Assembly: GCA_035633255.1 (NCBI GenBank)
Contig: DASQFD010000021.1
Coordinates: forward strand, 1-64,000
DNA length: 64,000 nt
Source: DASQFD01 sp035633255
GTDB taxonomy: Bacteria; Actinomycetota; Actinomycetes; Actinomycetales; Dermatophilaceae
Direction: 5' to 3'
The notes under the pieces are model-generated. The model was not told the origin of the DNA and ran no database searches. It worked only from the letters and a program-made list of their open reading frames with translations. A program made the position numbers and the translations under genes. How positions within the stretch are numbered: position 1 is the stretch's first letter; the number at the start of each line of letters is the position of its first letter. This document shows, piece after piece, positions 15,986-23,581 of the stretch.

Positions 15986-16762
15986 TCAGATGCGGTCGGG
16001 GCCCGTGGTGGAGGCGTTCGCCGGCAGCTCGGTGGCGCCCGCGTCGATCTCCTCGCCGGTCAGCAGGTGCGCCTCGGCCGCCGGCGGCGGCACGTCGAGC
16101 ACCGGCTCCACGACCACCGGGGCGGTGACGACGGGCTCGGGCACCTCCTCGACCTCGACCTCGCCCTCGTCCTTGGAACGGCTGACCGCGACCGCGGCTG
16201 CGGCCGCCGCCACGCCCACGCCGGCCGCCATCGCCTTCGGGGACAGACCGGCCCCGTCACCGCGGGACTCGTCGGCGGCCTCGACGCCGGGGGTGCCGAC
16301 GTGGCCGGTGCTCTCGACCGTGCCGCGCCACCCGCCGCTGGCGTAGCCCTCGGACTCGATGAACGCCTTGAACCGCTCCAGGTCCGACTCGGCCTGGCGG
16401 CCGACGATCCCGAGCACGTCGCCGGCCTTCTCGACCAGGCCCTCGGGCTCGTACTCCATGAACAGGGTGACGGACGTCTGCTCGCCGCCGAGGTCCTCGA
16501 AGGTCACGGCGCCGGCGTTCGTCGCGCCCTCGGTCGCCGCCCACGCGACCTTGCGGTCGGGGACCTGCTCGAGGATGCGGGCCTCCCACTGCCGACGCAC
16601 GCCGGCGATCTCGGCCACCCACTCGAGCCGGTCGTCGCCGAGCTGGGTCACGCTCTGCACCCCACCCATGAAGTGCGGGAACTCCTCGAACTGCGTCCCC
16701 TGGTTGTAGGCCCGGCTCACCGGGACGTTCACGGTCAGGGTCTTGGTCACCTGGGTGCTCAT
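15986..16762 (-). CDS. SRPBCC-family protein with C-terminal low-complexity tail
   Basis: The ATG at 16762 has a strong GAGGAGAGG site. Residues 1-150 form a START/Bet v1-like (polyketide cyclase/dehydrase) domain: VNVPVSRAYNQGTQFEEFPHF, VQSVTQLGDDRLEWVAE, VTLFMEYEPEGLVEKAGD. The remainder is an Ala-rich segment (AAGVGVAAAAAAVAVS), possibly membrane-inserting, then a Glu/Pro/Val-rich acidic tail. Proteins with this first domain are common actinobacterial stress-associated proteins that may bind a hydrophobic ligand. No operon partner is evident. Confidence 0.75.
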   Translation of the reverse strand: MSTQVTKTLTVNVPVSRAYNQGTQFEEFPHFMGGVQSVTQLGDDRLEWVAEIAGVRRQWEARILEQVPDRKVAWAATEGATNAGAVTFEDLGGEQTSVTLFMEYEPEGLVEKAGDVLGIVGRQAESDLERFKAFIESEGYASGGWRGTVESTGHVGTPGVEAADESRGDGAGLSPKAMAAGVGVAAAAAAVAVSRSKDEGEVEVEEVPEPVVTAPVVVEPVLDVPPPAAEAHLLTGEEIDAGATELPANASTTGPDRI

Positions 16763-16910
16763 GTTGCCTCTCCTCGCTCACGAGTCGGCACGCGCGTTTC
16801 GGCGCGCCACCGGTCGAGGGCAGGGTGCCCAGCACCTCCCGCCCGCAAACGCTCTCCCGCCATCGAGGGCCGGCCCGGCGCCGGACGGCGGCCGCGGTCG
16901 TCACCACGGG

Positions 16911-16923
16911 TAGGTTGGCCGGC
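16911..16923 (+). promoter_or_regulatory. -10 hexamer TAGGTT, leaderless start
   Basis: TAGGTT at 16911-16916 ends 7 nt before the GTG of the broken SDR gene. There is no ribosome site, so the transcript probably starts at the codon itself. Confidence 0.5.
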
Positions 16924-17716
16924 GTGCCAACGGAGGTCCGCAGCGGTTCCACGCCGTCTCGCGGCGTGCTCGTCACCGGCTCCAGCCGGGGGGTCGGGGC
17001 CGCGGTCGCGCGAGCCTTCGCCGAGCGCGGTGACCGGGTCGTCGTCCACCACCGCGACAACCGTGGCCTGGCGGAGCAGGTGAGGGCGTCACTGCCCGGC
17101 ACCGGGCACGCGGTCCTCGCCGCGGACGTCTCCGACCCCGCACAGGTCGCCGCGCTGGCGAGCGACGCCGTGGCCGCCCTCGGGCGCGTCGACGTGCTGG
17201 TCAACAACGCCGCCCGGATCGTCGCCCCCGCGGGGAACGGTGACACCGCCGGGAGCCGGCGCGGCGACCACCCGCTGGAGCACACGGCATACGAGGAGTG
17301 GGTGGAGGTCTGGCAGGCGACGCTCGCCACGAACCTGCTGGGTCCGGCATACCTGACCTGGCAGGTGGCCCGGCACATGCTCGACGTGCCACCGCCGGAG
17401 GGGCTGCCGGTCGGGCGGGTCGTCAACGTGGGGTCGCGCGGCGCCCAGCGCGGGGAGCCGGACATCCCCGCCTACGGTGCCAGCAAGGCGGGGCTGCACT
17501 CCTTCGGGCAGTCGATGGCGCAGCGGCTGGACCGACATGGCGGGGTACGCGCTGGCCGACCCGGACGCCGCCGCGGCCACGCGCGCGCAGAGCCCGTTCG
17601 GGCGGGTGGCGCGCCCCGAGGAGGTCGCGTGGGCGGTCGTGACCCTCGCCGACCCGGACGCGGAGTGGGCCTCCGGTGCGGTGCTCGACCTCAACGGCGC
17701 CAGCCACCTGCGCTGA
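16924..17716 (+). pseudogene. SDR-family oxidoreductase, broken by an internal deletion/frameshift
   Basis: From GTG 16924 the frame encodes VLVTGSSRGVGAAVARAFAE (NAD-binding), VDVLVNNAA, the catalytic NVGSRG Ser and YGASK, then QRLDRHG at about 17540. The conserved 'AVTAVAPG..xTDMA' segment that should follow is missing. The normal end (MAGYALADPDAAA ... GAVLDLNGASHLR) is found in another frame ending at 17716. A stretch of roughly 15 codons has been lost with a change of frame, so the protein would lack its cofactor/substrate loop and continue as nonsense to 17754. The flanking sequence is well preserved, so the event looks recent, or it is an assembly error. Confidence 0.75.
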
Positions 17717-17750
17717 GGGCCGGACCGGGGCGCTCTGGTAGAACACCGGG

Positions 17751-18935
17751 GTGAGCGGGACCGGTGGTGCGGCGGCGGAGGCCGACCTCCACGTCGACGT
17801 GGCCGTCCTCGGCGGGGGTCTCGCCGGCGGCCTGGTGGCCCTCGCGCTCTCGAGGCGGCGGCCGGAGGTGCGGGTGGCGGTGGTCGAGCCCGGGCCGCTC
17901 GGGGGCAACCACGTGTGGTCGCACTTCGCCGCCGACGTCGACCCGGCCGACCGCTGGCTGGTCGAGCCCCTGGTGGCCCACTCCTGGCCCGACTACGACG
18001 TGCTCTTCCCGGCCCACCGGCGGACCCTGGACATGCCCTACCAGTCCATCACCTCCGAGGGGTTCGCCGAGGCGGTCGGCGCGAGCCTCCCGGCCGGCTC
18101 GGTGGTCCGGGGGCGGGTCGTGGCGGCGGAGCCGGGCGAGGTGGTGCTCGAGGACGGCCGGCGCATCGCCGCGGGCGCCGTGCTCGACGCGCGCGGCCCC
18201 GGCGACGCCTCGACCCTCGACCTGGGTTGGCAGAAGTTCGTCGGGCGCACCCTGGTCACCGCCCGGCCGCACGGGCTCCTGCGACCGGTGGTCATGGATG
18301 CCACGGTGGAGCAGCTGGACGGCTACCGCTTCGTCTACGTCCTGCCGCTCGGCGAGCGCGAGGTCTTCGTCGAGGACACCTACTACAGCGACACCCCCTC
18401 CCTGGACCGCGCCGAGCTCGAGCGCCGCGTCGACCGGTATGCCGTGGGGCGCGGCTGGGAGGTGGTCGACACCCCCCGCACCGAGAGCGGCGTGCTGCCG
18501 GTGGTCCTGGGCGGGGACCTCGAGGCGTACTGGGCGTCGACGGGGCAGACCCTCGCCAAGGCCGGGATGCGCGCGGGGCTCTTCCACCCCACGACCGGCT
18601 ACTCCCTGCCGGACGCGGTGCGGCTGGCGGCCCGGGTGGCCGAGGCGCCGGACCTCTCGCACGGGGCGCTGCTCGACCTCACCCGGCGCACCGCCTTCGA
18701 CTCCTGGGCGGAGAGGGGCTTCTACCGGATGCTCGACACCATGCTCTTCCGCGCCGCGGAGCCGGAGCAGCGCTACCGGGTGCTCGAGCGGTTCTACCGC
18801 CTCGACCCCGACCTCGTCGGGCGGTTCTACGCCGGGCGGTCGACCACCGCGGACAAGCTGCGGGTCCTCTCCCGCCGCCCGCCCGTGCCGGTCCACCGCG
18901 CCGTCCGTGCCCTGCTGGCGCGGGCTGCTGGGTGA
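17751..18935 (+). CDS. crtY: Lycopene beta-cyclase
   Basis: The 394-aa FAD protein begins with VDVAVLGGGLAGGLVALALSRRRP and VVEPGPLGGNHVWSHF, the dinucleotide-binding site and NHVWSHF motif of single-chain bacterial CrtY. Later motifs are MPYQSITSEGFAEAV, DARGP and FHPTTGYSLPDAVRLA. It would convert lycopene to beta-carotene at the membrane. The GTG start lies 6 nt after a TAGAAC hexamer, so the message is probably leaderless. It sits alone here; the rest of the pathway is at 48940-56007. Many Micrococcales instead use two-subunit CrtYcYd/YeYf cyclases. Confidence 0.88.
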   Translation: MSGTGGAAAEADLHVDVAVLGGGLAGGLVALALSRRRPEVRVAVVEPGPLGGNHVWSHFAADVDPADRWLVEPLVAHSWPDYDVLFPAHRRTLDMPYQSITSEGFAEAVGASLPAGSVVRGRVVAAEPGEVVLEDGRRIAAGAVLDARGPGDASTLDLGWQKFVGRTLVTARPHGLLRPVVMDATVEQLDGYRFVYVLPLGEREVFVEDTYYSDTPSLDRAELERRVDRYAVGRGWEVVDTPRTESGVLPVVLGGDLEAYWASTGQTLAKAGMRAGLFHPTTGYSLPDAVRLAARVAEAPDLSHGALLDLTRRTAFDSWAERGFYRMLDTMLFRAAEPEQRYRVLERFYRLDPDLVGRFYAGRSTTADKLRVLSRRPPVPVHRAVRALLARAAG

Positions 18936-19013
18936 CCGGGGTGGGGCCATGACCCCAGCAGGCTCACCCAGGAGCGTTGGGAGGTCGGAGTCGGTCGTGC
19001 GGAGGTCCCGGCG

Positions 19014-19217
19014 TCAGCGTGGAGTGAGCGCGCTCTCCTTGTGGGCCGCCCGCCTGCCGCTCTTCTCCGACTCGACGAGATAGGCCGGGTCGTCCTCGCT
19101 GGCCCGGAACGCCCGGCCCTCGAAGGTGAAGTCCGTCGTCCTCCGCTCGACCACCGTCCCGTGCGTCTCGCCCTGTGGCGTGTTCCACGAGACCGGCGCG
19201 CCCTTGCGCAACGTCAT
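19014..19217 (-). CDS. DUF2945 (hypervirulence-associated TUDOR-like) protein
   Basis: The 67-aa protein starts MTLRKGAPVSWNTPQGETHGTVVERR and contains AFRASEDDPAYLVES and AAHKESAL, the full length and pattern of DUF2945 proteins. The ATG has GAGGAG upstream. The fold is a small Tudor/SH3-like barrel of unclear role. It lies 38 bp after the TspO gene on the same strand and may be co-transcribed. Confidence 0.75.
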   Translation of the reverse strand: MTLRKGAPVSWNTPQGETHGTVVERRTTDFTFEGRAFRASEDDPAYLVESEKSGRRAAHKESALTPR

Positions 19218-19255
19218 GACTGCTCCTCTCGGCGACGGCCGGGGTTTGCGGCTCC

Positions 19256-19774
19256 TCAGTGACGGCCGGGGTTGCGGCGCCAGATCTCGGCGGTGAGCAA
19301 GGTCGCGAAGCCGCACCACGCGGCATACGGGAGCAGTGCCGTGCGGTGCCACGGATCGGACGCGCCGGCCCGCCGCGCGAGGTCCGCGGAGCTGGCGGTG
19401 AGCGCGGCGGCCCCCACCGTCGCCAGCCACGGCCGGTGCGAGCGGAAGAACAGCGCGCTCCAGCCGGCGTTGAGCGCGAGATTGACCCCGAGCGCCGCCC
19501 ACCAGGCCCGCCGCTCGCGGGGCCGGTCGTCCTCCGCGAGCCGGGTCGCGACGGCAGCCGAGGTGACCGCCAGGTCGGCGTAGAGCGGGGTCCAGACCAG
19601 GCCGAAGGTGGGTGCGGGCGGCTGCCACGGCGGAAGGTCGAGCGAGCGGTACCACCGGCCGCCGGGGTCCGTCGCCGTCCCGCCGGCGACCGCCGTAGCG
19701 ACCACCGCGCCGGTGGCCACCGCGAGGTCGCGCCCCCGGCTGCCGAACCGTCGCCACCCCGTACGTCCCGTCAT
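19256..19774 (-). CDS. TspO/MBR family membrane protein
   Basis: The 172-aa protein has five hydrophobic segments and the family's tryptophan-rich pattern: YRSLDLPPWQPPAPTFGLVWTPLY, WWAALGVNLALNAGWSALFF and LPYAAWCGFATLLTAEIWRRNPG. TspO proteins bind porphyrins and related ligands in the membrane and are linked to oxidative and light stress. It lies about 300 bp from crtY on the opposite strand. Confidence 0.82.
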   Translation of the reverse strand: MTGRTGWRRFGSRGRDLAVATGAVVATAVAGGTATDPGGRWYRSLDLPPWQPPAPTFGLVWTPLYADLAVTSAAVATRLAEDDRPRERRAWWAALGVNLALNAGWSALFFRSHRPWLATVGAAALTASSADLARRAGASDPWHRTALLPYAAWCGFATLLTAEIWRRNPGRH

Positions 19775-19835
19775 GGACGGGCCCTACCCCGAAGACCCCG
19801 CGGGTATGCCGGCCGCCGCCCACCGGTGCCGGCCC

Positions 19836-19883
19836 TCACCGAGGTGGGCGGTCACCGAGGTGGGCCGTCACCGAGATGGGCCC
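19836..19883. repeat. Three tandem 16-bp units
   Basis: Units TCACCGAGGTGGGCGG, TCACCGAGGTGGGCCG and TCACCGAGATGGGCCC follow each other directly in the 220-bp gap between TspO and the SDR gene. They could be operator-like or a simple tandem duplication. Confidence 0.75.
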
Positions 19884-19994
19884 TCACGGCGCCTCGGCAG
19901 TCGCGTGCATCCCCGCGGCGGTGCCGGGGTAGGAGGAGGCCGATGCCGGGGGCCGCTGGTGCGAGCCCCCTTCCCCCGACACGAGGAGACGTCG

Positions 19995-20903
19995 ATGCCC
20001 ATCCCGGAGGCGGCCCAGCGGGCCGCGAGCATGGTCCGCAACGACGACCAGGGCGGCTTCCCGCCCCAGCAGCAGTCGCCGCCCGGGCTGACCGGCGACT
20101 TGACCCCGGTGCCGGACCACGGCGAGCACACCTACCGCGGGCACGACCGGCTCGCCGGCATGAAGGCGCTGATCACCGGCGGGGACTCCGGGATCGGCCG
20201 CGCGGTCGCCATCGCCTACGCCCGCGAGGGCGCCGACGTGGCGATCGGCTACCTCGAGGCTGAGCAGGTCGACGCCGAGGAGACCGCCCGGCTGGTCCAG
20301 GAGGCCGGCCGGACGGCGGTCCTCGTCCCCGGCGACCGCACCGAGCGGGAGACCTGCGAGCGGGTGGTCGCGGAGGCCGTCGCCGGGCTCGGCGGGCTGG
20401 ACATCCTCGTCAACAACGCCGGCTTCCACTGGGCCCGCGGCGAGGAGGGGCTCGAGGGGCTGGAGCCGGAGCACGTCGAGCGGGTGCTGCGGACCAACCT
20501 GCACGCGGCGATCTGGGTGACCAAGGCGGCGCTGCCGCACCTGGGCGAGGGCTCCTCGATCCTCTTCACGAGCTCGATCCAGGCGTACCAGCCCTCGACG
20601 CAGCTCATCGACTACGCGGCGACCAAGGCCGCGCTCAACAACCTCACCGTCAACCTCGCCGCCGAGTTCGGTCCGCGGGGCATCCGCGTCAACGCGGTCG
20701 CGCCGGGGCCGATCTGGACGCCGCTGCAGCCGGCCACCCGGCCGCTGGAGAAGGTCGAGACCCTCGGCAGCGAGACGCCGATGGGCCGGGCGGGGCAGCC
20801 GGCCGAGCTGGCACCGGCATACGTCTTCCTCGCCTCGCCCAGCGACGCCAGCTACGTCTCCGACTCCATCCTGGGCGTGACCGGCGGACAGCCGGTCTTC
20901 TGA
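19995..20903 (+). CDS. SDR-family oxidoreductase, YghA/general-stress type
   Basis: The 302-aa protein has an N-terminal extension typical of the YghA/YdaD group (about 45 residues with GGFPPQQQSPPGLTGD), then MKALITGGDSGIGRAVAIAYAREGADV, the DILVNNAG block, Ser in LFTSSIQ, YAATKAAL and INAVAPGPIWTPLQP-like sequence (VNAVAPGPIWTPL). All catalytic elements are intact. The ATG at 19995 is supported by GAGGAG. It probably uses NAD(P) on an aldehyde or sugar alcohol under stress; substrate unknown. Confidence 0.82.
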   Translation: MPIPEAAQRAASMVRNDDQGGFPPQQQSPPGLTGDLTPVPDHGEHTYRGHDRLAGMKALITGGDSGIGRAVAIAYAREGADVAIGYLEAEQVDAEETARLVQEAGRTAVLVPGDRTERETCERVVAEAVAGLGGLDILVNNAGFHWARGEEGLEGLEPEHVERVLRTNLHAAIWVTKAALPHLGEGSSILFTSSIQAYQPSTQLIDYAATKAALNNLTVNLAAEFGPRGIRVNAVAPGPIWTPLQPATRPLEKVETLGSETPMGRAGQPAELAPAYVFLASPSDASYVSDSILGVTGGQPVF

Positions 20904-20904
20904 C

Positions 20905-21369
20905 GTGCGACCGGGGGACGGGGCGACGGGGAGCGGGCCGGGGCGCGGACCGTTCGCCGGTGGGGTCGTCGAGTCGGTGCTCGCGCTGGGGATCGTGCTG
21001 TCCGCCTCGCTCCTCGGGGCGACCGGGCCGGTCGTCGCGGGAGCCTCGGCCCCGGCCGCCTTCACCCGCGTGGAGGACACGCTGGAGGGGCTGCCCGGGG
21101 TGGAGGAGGCGGAGCTGCGCCACGTGCCCGGCCCCGACACGGCAGCGACGGCCGGGGTGACCTTCACGGTCGCGACGCCCGAGCAGCTCGACCCCGTGGT
21201 GCAGGTGGCGACCCGCCTGTTGTGGCGCGCCGGCGAGGGGAGGCCGTCGGTGATCCGCTTCGACGGGCGGGCCAGGACCGACGGGTCGGCGCACGCCGTG
21301 ACCGACGTCCGCTTCGACGACCAGCCCGTCGCCGGTGACCACGAGGTGCCGGTCGTGGTCGGCCGGTAG
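20905..21369 (+). CDS. Unrecognised 154-aa protein with one membrane segment
   Basis: The GTG at 20905 lies one base after the stop of the SDR gene, so the two are coupled. Residues about 18-50 are hydrophobic (VVESVLALGIVLSASLLGATGPVVAGASA), a membrane anchor or signal segment. The rest is a soluble domain with short beta-like stretches (TAATAGVTFTVATPEQLD, AVTDVRFDDQPVAG). It slightly resembles small secreted actinobacterial proteins, but I cannot assign a family. The stop codon overlaps the -10 hexamer of gabT. Confidence 0.55.
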   Translation: MRPGDGATGSGPGRGPFAGGVVESVLALGIVLSASLLGATGPVVAGASAPAAFTRVEDTLEGLPGVEEAELRHVPGPDTAATAGVTFTVATPEQLDPVVQVATRLLWRAGEGRPSVIRFDGRARTDGSAHAVTDVRFDDQPVAGDHEVPVVVGR

Positions 21370-21378
21370 CGTGGCCGC
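21367..21378 (+). promoter_or_regulatory. -10 hexamer TAGCGT of gabT
   Basis: TAGCGT at 21367-21372 is 6 nt from the gabT ATG and there is no ribosome site, so gabT is probably leaderless. The hexamer includes the stop codon of the preceding gene. Confidence 0.55.
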
Positions 21379-22713
21379 ATGATCGAGCAGAAGCGCGTCC
21401 TGGCCACCGAGATCCCCGGCCCGCGGTCGGCCGCGCTGGCCGCGCGCAAGACGGCAGCGGTGTCGGCGGGGGTCGGCACCGGGCTGCCCGTCTACGTCGA
21501 GGCGGCCGCGGGGGGCATCCTGCGCGACGTCGACGGCAACTCGCTCATCGACTTCGGCTCGGGCATCGCGGTGACGACCGTCGGCAACGGCAACCCCCGC
21601 GTCGTCGAGGCCGTCCAGCGGCAGGTCGCCGACTTCACCCACACGTGCTTCATGGTCACGCCGTACGAGGAGTACGTCGCCGTGGCCGAGAAGCTCAACG
21701 AGAAGACCCCCGGCGACCACGAGAAGCGCTCCGCCCTCTTCAACTCCGGCGCCGAGGCGGTGGAGAACGCCGTCAAGGTGGCCCGGCACGCCACCGGGCG
21801 GGACGCCGTGATCGCCTTCGACCACGGCTACCACGGCCGCACCAACCTCACGATGGCGCTGACGGCCAAGAACATGCCCTACAAGCACCGCTTCGGCCCG
21901 TTCGCCGGCGAGGTCTACCGGGTGCCGATGGCCTACCCCTACCGCTGGCCGACCGGCCCGGAGCGCTGCGCCGACGAGGCGTTCGAGACCTTCACCAGCC
22001 AGGTGCACGCCCAGGTCGGCGAGGAGAACACCGCCGCCGTGATCCTCGAGCCGATCCAGGGCGAGGGCGGCTTCATCGTCCCGCCGGACGGCTTCCTCCC
22101 GCGGGTGGCGCAGTGGTGCCGCGAGCACGGCATCGTCCTCGTCGCCGACGAGGTGCAGTCCGGCTTCTGCCGCACCGGCGACTGGTTCGCCTGCGACCAC
22201 GAGGGGGTCGTGCCGGACCTGGTCACCACCGCCAAGGGCATCGCCGGCGGCATGCCGCTCGCCGGCGTCACCGGCCGCGCCGACCTCATGGACGCCGTGC
22301 ACACCGGGGGGCTCGGCGGCACCTACGGCGGCAACCCGGTCTCCTGCGCCGCCGCCCTCGCCGCCATCGAGACCATGGAGGCCGACGACCTCTGCGGCCG
22401 CGCGCGCGAGATCGAGGCCTTCGTCGTGCCCCGCCTCCAGGCCATCGCCGAGCTCACCGGCATCATCGGCGACATCCGGGGCCGCGGCGCCATGCTCGCC
22501 TTCGAGGTCGTCTCCGACCTGCGCGAGAAGACCCCCGACCCCGCGCTCACCGCCGCGATCAACCGCGCCTGCCACGCCCGGGGCCTGGTCACGCTGACGT
22601 GCGGCACCTACGGCAACGTCTTCCGGCTGCTGCCCCCGCTGTCGATCGGCGACGCGCTGCTCGCCGAGGGCCTCGACGTCCTCGAGGAGGCCGTCACCGA
22701 GGCGCTGCCCTGA
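21379..22713 (+). CDS. gabT: 4-aminobutyrate--2-oxoglutarate transaminase
   Basis: A 444-aa class III aminotransferase. It has IDFGSGIAVTTVGNGNP, the PLP-contacting FNSGAEAVENAVKVAR, YHGRTNLTMALTAKNMPYK, EPIQGEGGF, ADEVQSGFCRTG and the PLP lysine in VTTAKGIAGGMPLAG. These match actinobacterial GabT in length and order. It transfers the amino group of GABA to 2-oxoglutarate to give succinate semialdehyde. It follows a TAGCGT hexamer and is probably leaderless. The SDR at 22719 follows after 5 bp; no succinate-semialdehyde dehydrogenase is adjacent. Confidence 0.88.
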   Translation: MIEQKRVLATEIPGPRSAALAARKTAAVSAGVGTGLPVYVEAAAGGILRDVDGNSLIDFGSGIAVTTVGNGNPRVVEAVQRQVADFTHTCFMVTPYEEYVAVAEKLNEKTPGDHEKRSALFNSGAEAVENAVKVARHATGRDAVIAFDHGYHGRTNLTMALTAKNMPYKHRFGPFAGEVYRVPMAYPYRWPTGPERCADEAFETFTSQVHAQVGEENTAAVILEPIQGEGGFIVPPDGFLPRVAQWCREHGIVLVADEVQSGFCRTGDWFACDHEGVVPDLVTTAKGIAGGMPLAGVTGRADLMDAVHTGGLGGTYGGNPVSCAAALAAIETMEADDLCGRAREIEAFVVPRLQAIAELTGIIGDIRGRGAMLAFEVVSDLREKTPDPALTAAINRACHARGLVTLTCGTYGNVFRLLPPLSIGDALLAEGLDVLEEAVTEALP

Positions 22714-22718
22714 GCCCG

Positions 22719-23537
22719 GTGCCGCGCCCCGGCCGCCGCCTCGTCCCGCCCGCGTTCGACCTCGACGGCCGGACGGCCGTGGTCACCGGTGCGGGCTCGC
22801 CCACCGGGATCGGGTATGCCGTCGCCGGCCTGCTCGCGGACCTCGGGGCGCACGTGGTGCTGGGTGCGACGACCGGGCGGGTGCACGAGCGGGCCGGCGA
22901 GCTGCGAGCCGCCGGGCACGAGGCCGTCGGCGTCGTGGGCAACCTGACCCGTGCGGCCGACTGCGCCGCCCTCGTGGCGGAGGCGACCCGCCGCACCGGC
23001 CGCCTGGACGTGCTGGTCGCCAACGCCGGGATGGTCTCGGTGCTCGACGGGGACTACCTGGAGGGCGACCTGGACGGGACGCCGCCGGAGCGCTGGGCGG
23101 CCTCGCTCGCGCGGAACCTGGACACGGCATACCTGATGTGCCGGGCCGCGGCCCGGCCGTTGCGCGCCTCCGGTGCCGGGCGCATCGTCCTGGTCACCAG
23201 CGTCAGCGGGGCGGTCATGGCGATGCGCGGGGAGGTGGCCTACGGCACGGCCAAGGCCGCGCTCGTCGGGCTGGCCCGCTCGCTCGCCGTGGACGAGGCG
23301 GGGCATCGGGTGACCGTCAACGCCGTGGCGCCGGGCTGGATCGCGACCGGGTCGCAGACGACCGCCGAGGTGGCCCAGGGGGAGGTCACCCCGGTCGGGC
23401 GGTCGGGCACGGCGGAGGAGGTGGCGGCGGCGGTGGCCTTCCTCGCGAGTCCCGGGGCGGCATACCTCACCGGCCAGGTGCTCGTCGTCGACGGCGGCAA
23501 CAGCGTGGCCGAGGAGCGAGCGGTCGGCGGCCGGTGA
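22719..23537 (+). CDS. SDR-family oxidoreductase
   Basis: The GTG at 22719 lies 5 bp after the gabT stop and gives 272 aa. Motifs are AVVTGAGSPTGIGYAVAGLLADLG, LDVLVANAGM (NAG variant), Ser in VLVTSVSG, YGTAKAALVGLARSLAVDE and VNAVAPGWIATGSQT. The catalytic set is complete. It is probably translated with gabT. The hydroxy or keto substrate is unknown; by position it may act on a gamma-aminobutyrate product. Confidence 0.78.
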   Translation: MPRPGRRLVPPAFDLDGRTAVVTGAGSPTGIGYAVAGLLADLGAHVVLGATTGRVHERAGELRAAGHEAVGVVGNLTRAADCAALVAEATRRTGRLDVLVANAGMVSVLDGDYLEGDLDGTPPERWAASLARNLDTAYLMCRAAARPLRASGAGRIVLVTSVSGAVMAMRGEVAYGTAKAALVGLARSLAVDEAGHRVTVNAVAPGWIATGSQTTAEVAQGEVTPVGRSGTAEEVAAAVAFLASPGAAYLTGQVLVVDGGNSVAEERAVGGR

Positions 23538-23581
23538 CCGCCGGCCGCCGCCGGCCTCGGGACGTGACGCGCGCCGCGGGC

